From Novosphingobium sp. (GTDB taxonomy: Bacteria; Pseudomonadota; Alphaproteobacteria; Sphingomonadales; Sphingomonadaceae): DNA of 64,000 nucleotides. Shown one piece after another: positions 33,479 to 42,451 of this stretch (position 1 is its first letter; every line of letters starts with the position of its first letter). Position numbers and translations under genes: made by a program. Location of the stretch: contig JAGREN010000010.1 of the NCBI GenBank assembly GCA_020446505.1, forward strand, positions 1 to 64,000, given 5' to 3'. A model generated the notes under the pieces. It saw only the letters and a program-made list of their open reading frames with translations. It searched no databases and was not told the DNA's origin.

Positions 33479-35026
33479 GTGACAGTCGAGGCTTTGCCTC
33501 TGTCCCGCCGCGGGTTCGTCAGTGGCCTCGCTGGTGCGAGCATGCTGGCGATTGGCGCATGCAGCGGCGGTTCCGGGCGTCGCGCTCCGTCCACACGCGG
33601 TGCGATAAGAGTTGCGACCCAGCTTTCCTCGACCAGCGACACGCTCGATCCCGCCAAGGGCGCGACGGCGACCGACTACACCCGGCATTTCATGCTCTAT
33701 AACGGGCTTACGACGATCGAGGACGAGAGCCTCGTCGCTACGCCGTCGCTGGCCCTGTCAATCGACAGCGACGACCGGCGAAACTGGTATTTCGACCTGC
33801 GGCGCGGCATTCGCTTTCACGATGGCAGCGAACTGACTTCTGAAGACGTCGTCTTTTCCCTGTTGCGTCACAAGGATCCGGCGACCGGCTCCAAGGTCGC
33901 GACGGTGGCCGAGCAATTCGAGGAAGTAACCGCTGACGGGAAATACGGTGTGAGGCTTCGCCTGACCGGCCCTAACGCCGATCTTCTGACAGTCCTGTCG
34001 CAATCGCACTTCCTTATCGTGCAGGCGGGCAAGGCGGACCCGGACGGCACCGGTACAGGCCCGTTCCGTCTTTCGGATTTTCAGCCCGGCGTCCGCACTG
34101 TCGTCCTTCGCAATGCTGAATACTGGATCGAGGGCAGGCCAAAGCTCGAACGCGTTGAAGTCATCGGCATCCCCGACGAGGTCAGCCGCGTGAACGCGCT
34201 GCTCTCGGGCGATGTGCATATCATCAATGCGATCAGTCCTCATTCCACCCGGCGGATCGAAGCGGAGCCCAGTTGCGCGATCATGGTTTCGCCGTCGTCT
34301 CTCTACAGCGACCTCATCATGCGGCAGGACGAACTGCCCACCGGAAACCCGCATTTCGTGCTTGCCGTGAAGAACCTCATCGACAGGCCGCTCATCAACC
34401 GCGCGATCTATCGCAACATGTCGACGATCGCGAACGACCAGCCGATCGCGCCCTTCCAGAAATACTTCAACGCCGAGATCCCGCAGCGAATGCTCGATCT
34501 GGACAAGGCGCGCTGGCACGTCAGGCAGGGTGGCTTGCAAGGCGTGCGCCTGCCGATCTACGCGACAGCGGCGGCCAACGGGTCGGTAGACATGGCTTCG
34601 ATCATTCAGGAATACGGCTCACAGGTGGGCCTCAATTTCGCGGTCAACCGGGTACCGGCAGACGGCTACTGGTCGACCCACTGGATGAAGCATCCGATGA
34701 CTTTCGGCGACACCAATCCGCGCCCGACTGCCGACCTCATTTTCAGCCTGTTCTACGATTCCAAGGCCGACTGGAACGAGAGCGCCTGGAAGAACGAGCG
34801 GTTCGACAAGCTGCTGGTCGAGGCGCGAGGCGCCACGGACGAGGGCTTGCGGGCCGAGATGTATGGCGAAATGCAACAACTCGTTCACGACAAGTGCGGC
34901 CTCGCGATCCCTGTCTTCATCAGCCTCATCGACGGCTACGACAAGCGTCTGAAGGGCTTGCGTCCGATCCCGTTGGGCGGTCTCATGGGCTATCGCTTCG
35001 CCGAACACGTATGGTGGGAAGATTGA
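33479..35026 (+). CDS. ABC transporter substrate-binding protein, peptide/opine type (SBP_bac_5)
   Basis: About 515 residues if started at the GTG at 33479, which places LSRRGFVSGLAGASMLAIGAC at the N-terminus: a twin-arginine-like signal followed by a lipobox Cys. In-frame starts at 33398 and 33350 would bury the signal. The body is a family-5 solute-binding protein (DTLDPAKGATATDYTRHFMLYNGLTTI; WYFDLRRGIRFHDGSELTSEDVVFSL; YWIEGRPKLERVEVI). It binds oligopeptides, opines or similar solutes. It is followed directly by two permeases and an ATPase, each overlapping by a few bases. Confidence 0.85.
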   Translation: MTVEALPLSRRGFVSGLAGASMLAIGACSGGSGRRAPSTRGAIRVATQLSSTSDTLDPAKGATATDYTRHFMLYNGLTTIEDESLVATPSLALSIDSDDRRNWYFDLRRGIRFHDGSELTSEDVVFSLLRHKDPATGSKVATVAEQFEEVTADGKYGVRLRLTGPNADLLTVLSQSHFLIVQAGKADPDGTGTGPFRLSDFQPGVRTVVLRNAEYWIEGRPKLERVEVIGIPDEVSRVNALLSGDVHIINAISPHSTRRIEAEPSCAIMVSPSSLYSDLIMRQDELPTGNPHFVLAVKNLIDRPLINRAIYRNMSTIANDQPIAPFQKYFNAEIPQRMLDLDKARWHVRQGGLQGVRLPIYATAAANGSVDMASIIQEYGSQVGLNFAVNRVPADGYWSTHWMKHPMTFGDTNPRPTADLIFSLFYDSKADWNESAWKNERFDKLLVEARGATDEGLRAEMYGEMQQLVHDKCGLAIPVFISLIDGYDKRLKGLRPIPLGGLMGYRFAEHVWWED

Positions 35027-36006
35027 TGGCGGTGCAGGGGGAAAACCGGCCGGCATGGATCGGCCTGACAAGGGTCGTGATCCAGCGGGTGCTGTCCGCG
35101 CTGCTGACCCTGTTTCTGGTCTCGATTGTCATCTTCATCGCCGCGAGCCTGCTGCCAGGCGATGCCGCACAGGAAGTGCTCGGGCAGAGCGCCACGCCCC
35201 AACAGGTCGCGGCGCTTCGGCACGAGATGGGCCTCGATCAGCCTGCCATCACCCGGTATGTCGACTGGCTGGTGGCAATGCTCAGCGGCGATCCGGGCCG
35301 GTCTTACATCGCCGACATGGAAGTGAGCGACCTGATCGGCGAGCGCCTTCGCAACTCGCTGACGCTTGCAGGCGTAACCGCTCTCGTTTCGAGCGTGCTG
35401 GCGCTTACCATCGGTATTGTCAGCGCAATCAACCGCGGGAGCAAGCTCGACCGGACGCTCAACGTGGTGACGCTATCGCTCGTGGCCGTCCCCGAGTTCC
35501 TGATCGCTACAATTTTCGTCCTGATCTTCTCGGTCAAGCTGGTGTGGCTGCCTTCGATAGCCATGGTGTCGCCGGACGCGAGCTGGGGAGACATGCTGCG
35601 CTCGATGGCCTTGCCAGTGTTGTGTCTCACGTTCGTTGTAACTGCCCAGATGGCGCGGCTTACGCGAGCTGCCGTGGCAGATCAGCTTGACCGGCCCTAT
35701 GTCGAAATGGCGCGGCTCAAAGGCGTGCCATTCCGCCGCATCATCCTGTTCCACGTTCTGCCCAATGCAGCAGGACCGGTGCTCAACGCCATGGCGCTGT
35801 CGCTTTCCTACCTGATGGGCGGGGCCATTATCATCGAGACGATCTTCAGCTTTCCCGGTCTTGCCAGCCTTATGGTCAATGCCGTGACGAGCCGCGATAT
35901 GCCCCTGTTGCAGTCTTGCGCGATGATCTTCTGCACGGCCTATCTGGTGCTGATCCTGATCGCGGACGTGGTTGCAATCCTCGCCAATCCGAGGTTGCGG
36001 TCATGA
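35026..36006 (+). CDS. ABC transporter permease, DppB-like
   Basis: 326 residues from the ATG overlapping the binding-protein stop (TGATG). Six membrane spans are expected, the first being VLSALLTLFLVSIVIFIAAS. PGDAAQEVLGQSATPQQVAALRHEMGLDQP is the DppB-type first periplasmic loop, and the EAA-type coupling loop reads YVEMARLKGVPFRRIILFHVLPNA. It forms the membrane channel with the DppC-like partner. Confidence 0.92.
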   Translation: MAVQGENRPAWIGLTRVVIQRVLSALLTLFLVSIVIFIAASLLPGDAAQEVLGQSATPQQVAALRHEMGLDQPAITRYVDWLVAMLSGDPGRSYIADMEVSDLIGERLRNSLTLAGVTALVSSVLALTIGIVSAINRGSKLDRTLNVVTLSLVAVPEFLIATIFVLIFSVKLVWLPSIAMVSPDASWGDMLRSMALPVLCLTFVVTAQMARLTRAAVADQLDRPYVEMARLKGVPFRRIILFHVLPNAAGPVLNAMALSLSYLMGGAIIIETIFSFPGLASLMVNAVTSRDMPLLQSCAMIFCTAYLVLILIADVVAILANPRLRS

Positions 36007-36827
36007 TCCGCAGTCTGGCTTCTCGCGCGGCCGCATTGCCGCTCTCAGGTCGCATCGGGCTCGCATTGGTCCTGTTCTGGCTGGTCATCGCCGTGTTCGG
36101 ACCGCTGATCGCGCCTTATCCGGTCGGCCGTTTCGTTGACGAAGAGGTGTTCAGCCCGGCGACCTCGCAGTTCTGGCTCGGGAGCGATTACCTCGGGCGC
36201 GACGTGCTGAGCCGGCTCATCTGGGGAGCGCGCTACACCGTGCTGCTCGCGCTGGGAGCGGCCGTGCTTGCCGTGTTCACCGGCACGTCGATCGCTCTGT
36301 TCGCGGCGATCAGGGGTGGGGTTGTCGACGAGGTGATCTCGCGCACGATGGACACCCTGATTTCCATCCCGTCCAAGATCTTCTCGCTTGTTCTGGTTGC
36401 CGCTTTCGGCTCGTCGCTGTCGCTGCTGATGCTGATTGCGGCCTTCACCTACATTCCCGGCAACTACCGCATTGCCCGCGCCCTTGCCGTGAATCTCGTT
36501 GGGATGGATTTCGTTTCGGTTGCTCGCGCGAGAGGCGAGGGGGCGATCCACATTGCCTGGCGCGAAGTGCTGCCGAACATGATTCACCCGCTGATGGCGG
36601 ACATGGGGCTGCGGTTCGTTTTCATCGTGTTGCTTCTGTCGGGACTCAGCTTCCTTGGGCTGGGCGTTCAGCCCCCCCATGCCGATCTTGGTTCGCTTGT
36701 GCGCGAGAATATCTCCGGCCTTCCTCAAGGCGCGTCGGCGATCCTCAGCCCGGCCATAGCCATCGCTACCCTGACTGTCGGCGCCAACCTGTTCATCGAC
36801 GCACTCAAGGGGAAAGGCGACTCATGA
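36003..36827 (+). CDS. ABC transporter permease, DppC-like
   Basis: 274 residues, ATG overlapping the DppB stop (ATGA). An N-terminal span (IGLALVLFWLVIAVFGPLIAPY) is followed by the DppC mark FWLGSDYLGRDVLSRLIWGAR and the EAA loop FVSVARARGEGAIHIAWREVLPNMIHPL. It ends GANLFIDALKGKGDS. It pairs with the preceding permease. Confidence 0.92.
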   Translation: MIRSLASRAAALPLSGRIGLALVLFWLVIAVFGPLIAPYPVGRFVDEEVFSPATSQFWLGSDYLGRDVLSRLIWGARYTVLLALGAAVLAVFTGTSIALFAAIRGGVVDEVISRTMDTLISIPSKIFSLVLVAAFGSSLSLLMLIAAFTYIPGNYRIARALAVNLVGMDFVSVARARGEGAIHIAWREVLPNMIHPLMADMGLRFVFIVLLLSGLSFLGLGVQPPHADLGSLVRENISGLPQGASAILSPAIAIATLTVGANLFIDALKGKGDS

Positions 36828-38638
36828 GCGAGCCTGTCAGCCCCGCAGTAGAAGTCGCCAACCTCGCCATCACGCTCGACCTGCCGGACGGTTCTTCGCG
36901 GCCTATCGTCGAGGATGTGTCATTCGCCATTCCGAAGGGTGAAGTCCGTGCCTTGATTGGCGAATCCGGTTCCGGCAAGACGACCATTGCACTAGCCATG
37001 ATGGGCTATTCCCGTTTCGGCGGGACAATATCTGCAGATCGCATCCGGGTCGGCGATCTGCAGATCCAATCAATGGGCGAGAGAGAGCTGCGCAAGGTGC
37101 GCGGATCGCGCATCGCCTACATCGCGCAGAGCGCAGCCACCGCCTTCAACCCCTCGCGCACGATCATTTCGCAGGTGATCGAACCCCTGACCGTTCACGG
37201 CCTCGCGACAGGCGAGCAGGCCCGCGAAAAGGCGATTGGCCTGTTCCGCGCGCTGGCGTTGCCGTCGCCTGAAACCATCGGGGACCGCTACATTCACCAG
37301 GTGTCGGGCGGGCAGTTGCAGCGCCTGATGGCGGCGATGGCGCTCATCTCCGATCCCGAACTCATCATCCTCGACGAGCCGACCACGGCTCTGGACGTTA
37401 CGACTCAGGTGGAGGTGCTCAACACTTTCAAGTCCGCGATTGCCGCGAGCGGCGCGACGGCCATCTATGTAAGCCACGATCTTGCCGTCGTGGCCCAGGT
37501 GGCCGACCGCATCGTGGTGCTGAAGAACGGCCGCATGGTCGAACAAGGCGATGCGGCCAGCCTGCTGCAAAGGCCGCAGAGCGATTACACGCGCTCGCTG
37601 CTTGCCGCCGCACGCCCGGTCGAGCGTGGCGCAGCGGAAGAGCAGGCACAGAGCGTACTGGCAGTCGAAGGCGTCCATGCCGGTTACGGCAAGGTACGCG
37701 ATGGCCTTGCCACGATACCGGTCCTTTCCGACGTTTCGCTGAGACTGAGCGCCGGCTCCTCGCTTGGCGTCATCGGCGAGTCCGGATCGGGCAAATCGAC
37801 CCTGGCGCGAGTGATCGCCGGACTGCTTCCTGCTTCGAACGGTTCGGTGCGGCTGAATGGCGAGCTGTTGTCACCGGGTATCGATGGTCGCAGCAAGGAG
37901 CAGTTGCGGCAGATCCAGCTTGTATTCCAGAATGCGGACACGGCCTTGAACCCGGTCCAGACGGTGCGCGATGCGATCGCCCGCCCGCTCGCCTTCTACC
38001 ACGGCATCAAGGGTGCTGCGGCAGATGCGCGCGTTAGCGAACTTCTCGAAATAATCCAGCTTCAGCCCGCGGTTGCGGCGCGACGAACAGCCGAACTGTC
38101 GGGCGGTCAGAAGCAGCGGGTGAACCTTGCGCGCGCACTGGCGGCCGAACCGACTGTGCTGCTGTGCGATGAAGTGACTTCGGCGCTGGACACGGTCGTC
38201 GGTGCCGCGATCCTCGACCTCATCGACGACCTGCGGCGGCGGATGGGGATCGCCACCGTGTTCATCAGTCATGACATCTCCACGGTTCGCGCGTTCTGCG
38301 ACGAGATGCTGGTGCTCTATTCCGGGCGAGCGGTCGAAACCTGTCCGAAGCCCGCTTTTTCGGCACCGCTACATCATCCCTACACCGAGTTGCTGGTCGA
38401 TTCCGTACCCGAGCTCGATCCTGAGTGGCTGGCCTCTCTGGGCGGGCAGCACGTTCCATCGCTACCGGAAACGCCAGCGGACAAGTCGCTGTGCGCTTTC
38501 CTTCCGCGCTGTCCTGTAGCAGTTGCTGGCACTTGCGACGTCCTGCCGCCACCACTGGTGACAGTCGATGGCCAGCGCATGCTATGCCACCAGCGCGGCG
38601 AGGTTCCGAAGAACGAAGACGCTGGGGCCCAGCCTTGA
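36824..38638 (+). CDS. Fused ABC transporter ATPase, DppD-DppF type
   Basis: 604 residues with two complete nucleotide-binding domains. Domain 1 has GESGSGKTT, signature VSGGQLQRL and LIILDEPTTALD. Domain 2 has GESGSGKST, LSGGQKQRVNLARAL and VLLCDEVTSALD, where Val replaces the usual Pro. The C-terminus has the oligopeptide-transporter extension with cysteines (CAFLPRCPVAVAGTC). One fused subunit thus replaces separate DppD and DppF. The ATG overlaps the permease stop, so binding protein, two permeases and ATPase form one operon. Confidence 0.92.
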   Translation: MSEPVSPAVEVANLAITLDLPDGSSRPIVEDVSFAIPKGEVRALIGESGSGKTTIALAMMGYSRFGGTISADRIRVGDLQIQSMGERELRKVRGSRIAYIAQSAATAFNPSRTIISQVIEPLTVHGLATGEQAREKAIGLFRALALPSPETIGDRYIHQVSGGQLQRLMAAMALISDPELIILDEPTTALDVTTQVEVLNTFKSAIAASGATAIYVSHDLAVVAQVADRIVVLKNGRMVEQGDAASLLQRPQSDYTRSLLAAARPVERGAAEEQAQSVLAVEGVHAGYGKVRDGLATIPVLSDVSLRLSAGSSLGVIGESGSGKSTLARVIAGLLPASNGSVRLNGELLSPGIDGRSKEQLRQIQLVFQNADTALNPVQTVRDAIARPLAFYHGIKGAAADARVSELLEIIQLQPAVAARRTAELSGGQKQRVNLARALAAEPTVLLCDEVTSALDTVVGAAILDLIDDLRRRMGIATVFISHDISTVRAFCDEMLVLYSGRAVETCPKPAFSAPLHHPYTELLVDSVPELDPEWLASLGGQHVPSLPETPADKSLCAFLPRCPVAVAGTCDVLPPPLVTVDGQRMLCHQRGEVPKNEDAGAQP

Positions 38639-38739
38639 GGACGCCTTGCCCATGCTGTCAGGCTTGAGGATACGGCGGATTATTTCGTGCTGCCAATGCC
38701 ATCCGCAACTCTGCCTGTTTGTATCGAGACTATTTATCC

Positions 38740-40062
38740 ATGAACCCTGCCATCAAGCGCATAGCCAGTGACGAAAAACTGCCCGAAGCAGTCGATGTTG
38801 TCGTGGTGGGCGGCGGGATCATCGGCACCTGCTCGGCATATGTCCTCGCCAAGCGCGGCCTGTCGGTAGCATTGCTTGAAAAAGGCTATCTGGGTTGCGA
38901 GCAATCGAGCCGCACCTGGGGCTGGTGCCGCAAGCAGAACCGCGACCGCCGCGAAATGCCCTTGGCCATGCTCTCGATGGACATGTGGGATGCCTTCGCA
39001 GGAGAAATCGGCAAGGATGTCGGCTTTCGCCGTACTGGCCTGATCTACGCCACCGACAACGAGAAAGAACTCGCCGGTTGGGCGTCCTGGCGGTCTGTGG
39101 CCGAGGAATTCAACGTCGATACCCATATGTTGACCGCAGCACAGGCGGCGGAATTCATTCCCGAGAACCGCCGCCAATGGGTCGGCGGGCTGCACTCGGT
39201 TGCCGATGGACGCGGCGCGCCGGAAATCGCCGTTCCGACTATCGCTGAGGGCGCGCGCGCGCTTGGCGCGACGATCCATCAGGAATGCGCTGCACGCGGG
39301 CTGGATATTGCCAATGGCCGGGTCATCGGTGTCGAGACCGAACGCGGCCTGATCCGCTGCGATGCCGTGGTCTGTGCGGGCGGGGCCTGGGCTTCCCGGT
39401 TCGTTAAGCCGCACGGCGTCGTCTTCCCGCAGGCTAGTGTCCGTCAGACTGCAATGCGCACCCGGCCGATGGAGAACCTTGGCGAAGTGCTCTATTGCCC
39501 GGATTTCGCCATGACCCGCCGCGACGATGGCAGCTACACCGTGGCTATCAGCGGCAGGGCGACACTCGAAGTCACGCCGCAGGGCATTCGTTATTTCCGC
39601 CAGTTCCTGCCGCAATTCATCCAGCGGCTGAAGGCTGTGCAACTGACAGCCGGCAAGTCGTTCTTCACCGGGCCAGATTCGCTGGGCAGCGTGATGACCA
39701 ACGATCCGCTCATCTTCGAGAAGAACCGCGTGCTCGATCCCGATCCAAACCCGCGCCTCATGAAGGAGATGGTGAGGAACGTGAGCGAGACCTGGCCCGA
39801 TCTTGCCGGTTTCGAGATCGATCATGCCTGGGGCGCTTTTGTCGATTGCACGCCCGACGCGATCCCGGTCATTTCAAAGGTCGACAAGCTCGGCGGTCTG
39901 GTGATCGCTGCTGGCAGTTCAGGCCACGGTTTCGGGCTTGGCCCAGGCATTGCCGCTCTCGCAGGCGAGCTGGCAACGAACGAGCAGCCAAGCGTCGATG
40001 CCACGCCGTTCCGTCTCCAGCGTTTCGGAGACGGTTCCTCGATCGAAGTCGGCGCGATCTGA
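38740..40062 (+). CDS. FAD-dependent oxidoreductase (DAO family)
   Basis: 440 residues from the ATG at 38740 (MNPAIKRIASDEKLPEAVDVVVVGGGIIG); a TTG 21 bases upstream is a weaker option. The N-terminal Rossmann motif VVVGGGIIGTCSAYVLAKRGLSVALLEKG binds FAD. The C-terminal GGLVIAAGSSGHGFGLGPGIAALAGELA is the usual second FAD contact. Family members oxidise D-amino acids, glycine, sarcosine or N-substituted amino acids. It lies about 100 bp downstream of the transporter operon on the same strand, so it probably oxidises the imported compound or a hydrolysis product. Confidence 0.9.
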   Translation: MNPAIKRIASDEKLPEAVDVVVVGGGIIGTCSAYVLAKRGLSVALLEKGYLGCEQSSRTWGWCRKQNRDRREMPLAMLSMDMWDAFAGEIGKDVGFRRTGLIYATDNEKELAGWASWRSVAEEFNVDTHMLTAAQAAEFIPENRRQWVGGLHSVADGRGAPEIAVPTIAEGARALGATIHQECAARGLDIANGRVIGVETERGLIRCDAVVCAGGAWASRFVKPHGVVFPQASVRQTAMRTRPMENLGEVLYCPDFAMTRRDDGSYTVAISGRATLEVTPQGIRYFRQFLPQFIQRLKAVQLTAGKSFFTGPDSLGSVMTNDPLIFEKNRVLDPDPNPRLMKEMVRNVSETWPDLAGFEIDHAWGAFVDCTPDAIPVISKVDKLGGLVIAAGSSGHGFGLGPGIAALAGELATNEQPSVDATPFRLQRFGDGSSIEVGAI

Positions 40063-40078
40063 TTTCAGACGTAAGTGC

Positions 40079-40110
40079 CTATTCCGTTCAGGCAGACGCG
40101 AACGGAATAG
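40079..40110. terminator. Stem-loop between convergent genes
   Basis: CTATTCCGTTC and GAACGGAATAG are exact 11-base inverted repeats around a ten-base loop, 16 bp after the DAO gene and 61 bp after the end of the convergent HAD gene. The position suits a bidirectional terminator, though no T-run follows on either strand. Confidence 0.6.
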
Positions 40111-40171
40111 CGACGCTCAAGCGCCGCGCTGGCTTGTCGAGGGTGTCAATCCGGTTGGATCGAAAACCGCT

Positions 40172-40840
40172 CTAAAGCCCGAGCAAACCCGGCAGACCCG
40201 AGATGTCGGGGATTTCGTTCACTTCGTAATAGCTGTTGAGCGGCTCGTGCCCGCGATTGACGAAGGCTTTCATGGTCACGCCCATGTCATAGGCCGTCAT
40301 GAGGTCGTAGCGGAAGCTGGATGAGCAGTGCAGCACGTCTTCCGGATTGCAGTTCAGGCTGTCGAACATGAATTCGAATGCCTGCATCCGCGGCTTGTAG
40401 GCCTGCGCTGCTTCGGCGGTGTAGACTGCGTGGAACGGTGCTTCGAGCGCCTTCACTGCATGCGGGATCAGGTCGACCATCGAGTTGGACAGGATGACGA
40501 GCGGGAACTCGGCAGCGACGCGCTTGAGCGGTTCGACGACGTCCGGGTGCGGGCCCCAGTTGGGAATATCGGCATAGACCTGCTCGACGTCGCTGTCCCG
40601 GTATTCAACACCCTGATTGCGACAGGTGCGGCGAAGCGCATTTTCGACCACGTCGTGATAGGGTTTCCAGGGCCCGAGGACCTCATCGAGCCGATAGGCA
40701 GAGAAGTCACGAACGAAGGCGTCCATCGCGGCGGTGTCAGGCACGCGGTCGGCATAGATGCGGCGGGCGGCAGGCGCCATTTCGAAGTATATCAGCGTTC
40801 CGTAGCAATCGAACGTAATGTATTTCGGGCTCAGAGCCAT
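40172..40840 (-). CDS. HAD-superfamily hydrolase (haloacid dehalogenase type II family)
   Basis: 222 residues. Motif I is ITFDCYGTL with nucleophile Asp11, motif II is VILSNS, and motif III is AYKPRMQAFEFMFDSL with the Lys. These agree with (S)-2-haloacid dehalogenase-type proteins, a family that also includes phosphatases, so dehalogenation is not implied. It lies downstream of a leftward DAO-type oxidoreductase with a 143-bp gap, and may be in the same transcript. Confidence 0.87.
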   Translation of the reverse strand: MALSPKYITFDCYGTLIYFEMAPAARRIYADRVPDTAAMDAFVRDFSAYRLDEVLGPWKPYHDVVENALRRTCRNQGVEYRDSDVEQVYADIPNWGPHPDVVEPLKRVAAEFPLVILSNSMVDLIPHAVKALEAPFHAVYTAEAAQAYKPRMQAFEFMFDSLNCNPEDVLHCSSSFRYDLMTAYDMGVTMKAFVNRGHEPLNSYYEVNEIPDISGLPGLLGL

Positions 40841-40983
40841 TGTCGCAGTCCCTCAGGCAAATCAGGTTCGTGACTTGTGCAGCAGTATGTTCAGGCGGAG
40901 TTGCCGGGCGTGCGGCATGTTCGTTCCGCCCGAACCGAATTGCTGCCGCAAGCAAAATATTCTGCCGCAACGCGCGGCAATGT

Positions 40984-42261
40984 CTAACTGCGCCAGTCGA
41001 GGAAGCGATACCACATGCCGACGAAGGGCAGGAACCATGGTGGGCCGAGATGTCCGGGAATGGCGTTGAAGGCCTTGCCCTCGAGCGGATTGACGCCGGT
41101 TTCTCCAGCCACTGTCCTCGCCATCCGGTCGCCGATGAGATTGGAGAACTGCACGCCATGCCCGCTCATGCCGACTGCGTAGAACAGCCCGTCGTGCTCG
41201 CCGGCACGCGGCAGCCTGTCGGGCGTCATGTCGAGAACACCGCCCCAGGTATAGGCGATTGGCACGTCGGCGAGCGCGGGGAAGTGCTCGGCGAGGCTCT
41301 TTTGCAGGATTTCGCCTGCCTTGGCGTCGCTGGCCGGGTCCGAAAGAGCAAAGCGCGCACGCCCGCCGAAGATCATCCGGTTATCGCCGGTCAGCCGGAA
41401 ATAGTTGCCGATGTGCCTGCTGGTCACGCAATTTCGGCGTCCCGGCATCGAGGCTGCGACCTGTTCTTCCGTCAGCGGCTCCGTGGCGACAATGAAGCTG
41501 CCCATCGGGATCGTGCGGCGGCGCAGCCATCCGAACGGGCCTTGCAGCGAGGGGCCGGTGCAGATCAGCACGGCTTCCGCCTCGATGGTGCCGCGTGCAG
41601 TGCCGACGGCGTGGCGCCCACCTTGCAGGCGCTTGAGTGACGTTACCGGCGTGTGCTCGTATATCGAAGCACCGTGACGCGCCGCAGCCTCGGCAAGGCC
41701 CAGGCCGTAGCGCCCCATGTGCATCTGCGCGCCCTTGGGCATGACCATGCCGGCATGGAACTTGTCCGAGCGGACCTCGGCCTGCAGGTCCGCGCCTTCG
41801 AGAAACACCAGATCGGGTTCGACCTCGCGGGCCATGTATTCGGCGCTGCGCTTCATGCCTTCGACGTGGCCGGGCTTCGCCGCCAGCTTGATCTTGCCGT
41901 TGCGCACGAAATCGCAATCGATCTGTTCCTCGCGGACGGTCGTTTCCACGAAGTCGACCGCGTCGTCGTACATCTGGTAATAGCGCCTGGCTTCTTCGGC
42001 ACCGAGGCTGTTCGCCAGCCCGAGAAGGTCTGTGGCACTGCCATTGTTGCAGTGGCCGCCGTTGCGTCCCGAGGCTGCGCTGGCAACTTCTCCCGCTTCG
42101 AGCAGGACAACGTCAATGCCGCGCCTTGCAAGCGTGCGCGTAGCGGAAAGGCCGGTAAAGCCGCCGCCGATCACCACAACCGAGGCCCTGGGCGGGAGGT
42201 CGCCCTTCTGGCCGCCTGAAAAGGCTGTGCGGGTTTCGAGCCAGTAGGGCTTGAGCTGCAT
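40984..42261 (-). CDS. FAD-dependent oxidoreductase (PuuB/DAO-like)
   Basis: 425 residues from the ATG at 42259-42261 (MQLKPYWLETRTAFSGGQKGDLPPRASVVVIGGGFTGLSATRTL). The Rossmann FAD motif is GGGFTGLSATRTLARRGIDVVLLE, then SAASGRNGGHCNN, and the C-terminal FYAVGMSGHGVQFSNLIGDRMA. This pattern is close to gamma-glutamylputrescine oxidoreductase (PuuB) and related amine oxidases. It probably oxidises an N-substituted amine or amino acid. It is divergent from the M20 gene. Confidence 0.9.
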   Translation of the reverse strand: MQLKPYWLETRTAFSGGQKGDLPPRASVVVIGGGFTGLSATRTLARRGIDVVLLEAGEVASAASGRNGGHCNNGSATDLLGLANSLGAEEARRYYQMYDDAVDFVETTVREEQIDCDFVRNGKIKLAAKPGHVEGMKRSAEYMAREVEPDLVFLEGADLQAEVRSDKFHAGMVMPKGAQMHMGRYGLGLAEAAARHGASIYEHTPVTSLKRLQGGRHAVGTARGTIEAEAVLICTGPSLQGPFGWLRRRTIPMGSFIVATEPLTEEQVAASMPGRRNCVTSRHIGNYFRLTGDNRMIFGGRARFALSDPASDAKAGEILQKSLAEHFPALADVPIAYTWGGVLDMTPDRLPRAGEHDGLFYAVGMSGHGVQFSNLIGDRMARTVAGETGVNPLEGKAFNAIPGHLGPPWFLPFVGMWYRFLDWRS

Positions 42262-42451
42262 GTTTGTCTTGTCCCTCGGGCATTGGGCAACCGGGCCAGT
42301 GCGCACTGATAAAGGCTGCATCTGGCAGGTTGTATCGATTTGTCGAAACGGCCAGCGCAAAACTGCCGTGCCAGGCGCGGTGGTTGGCTTAAATCCAGGG
42401 GGTCGATGCTATAGCTTGCGGCGAATCGACGAGAAGGGCGGAGACGCGGTA

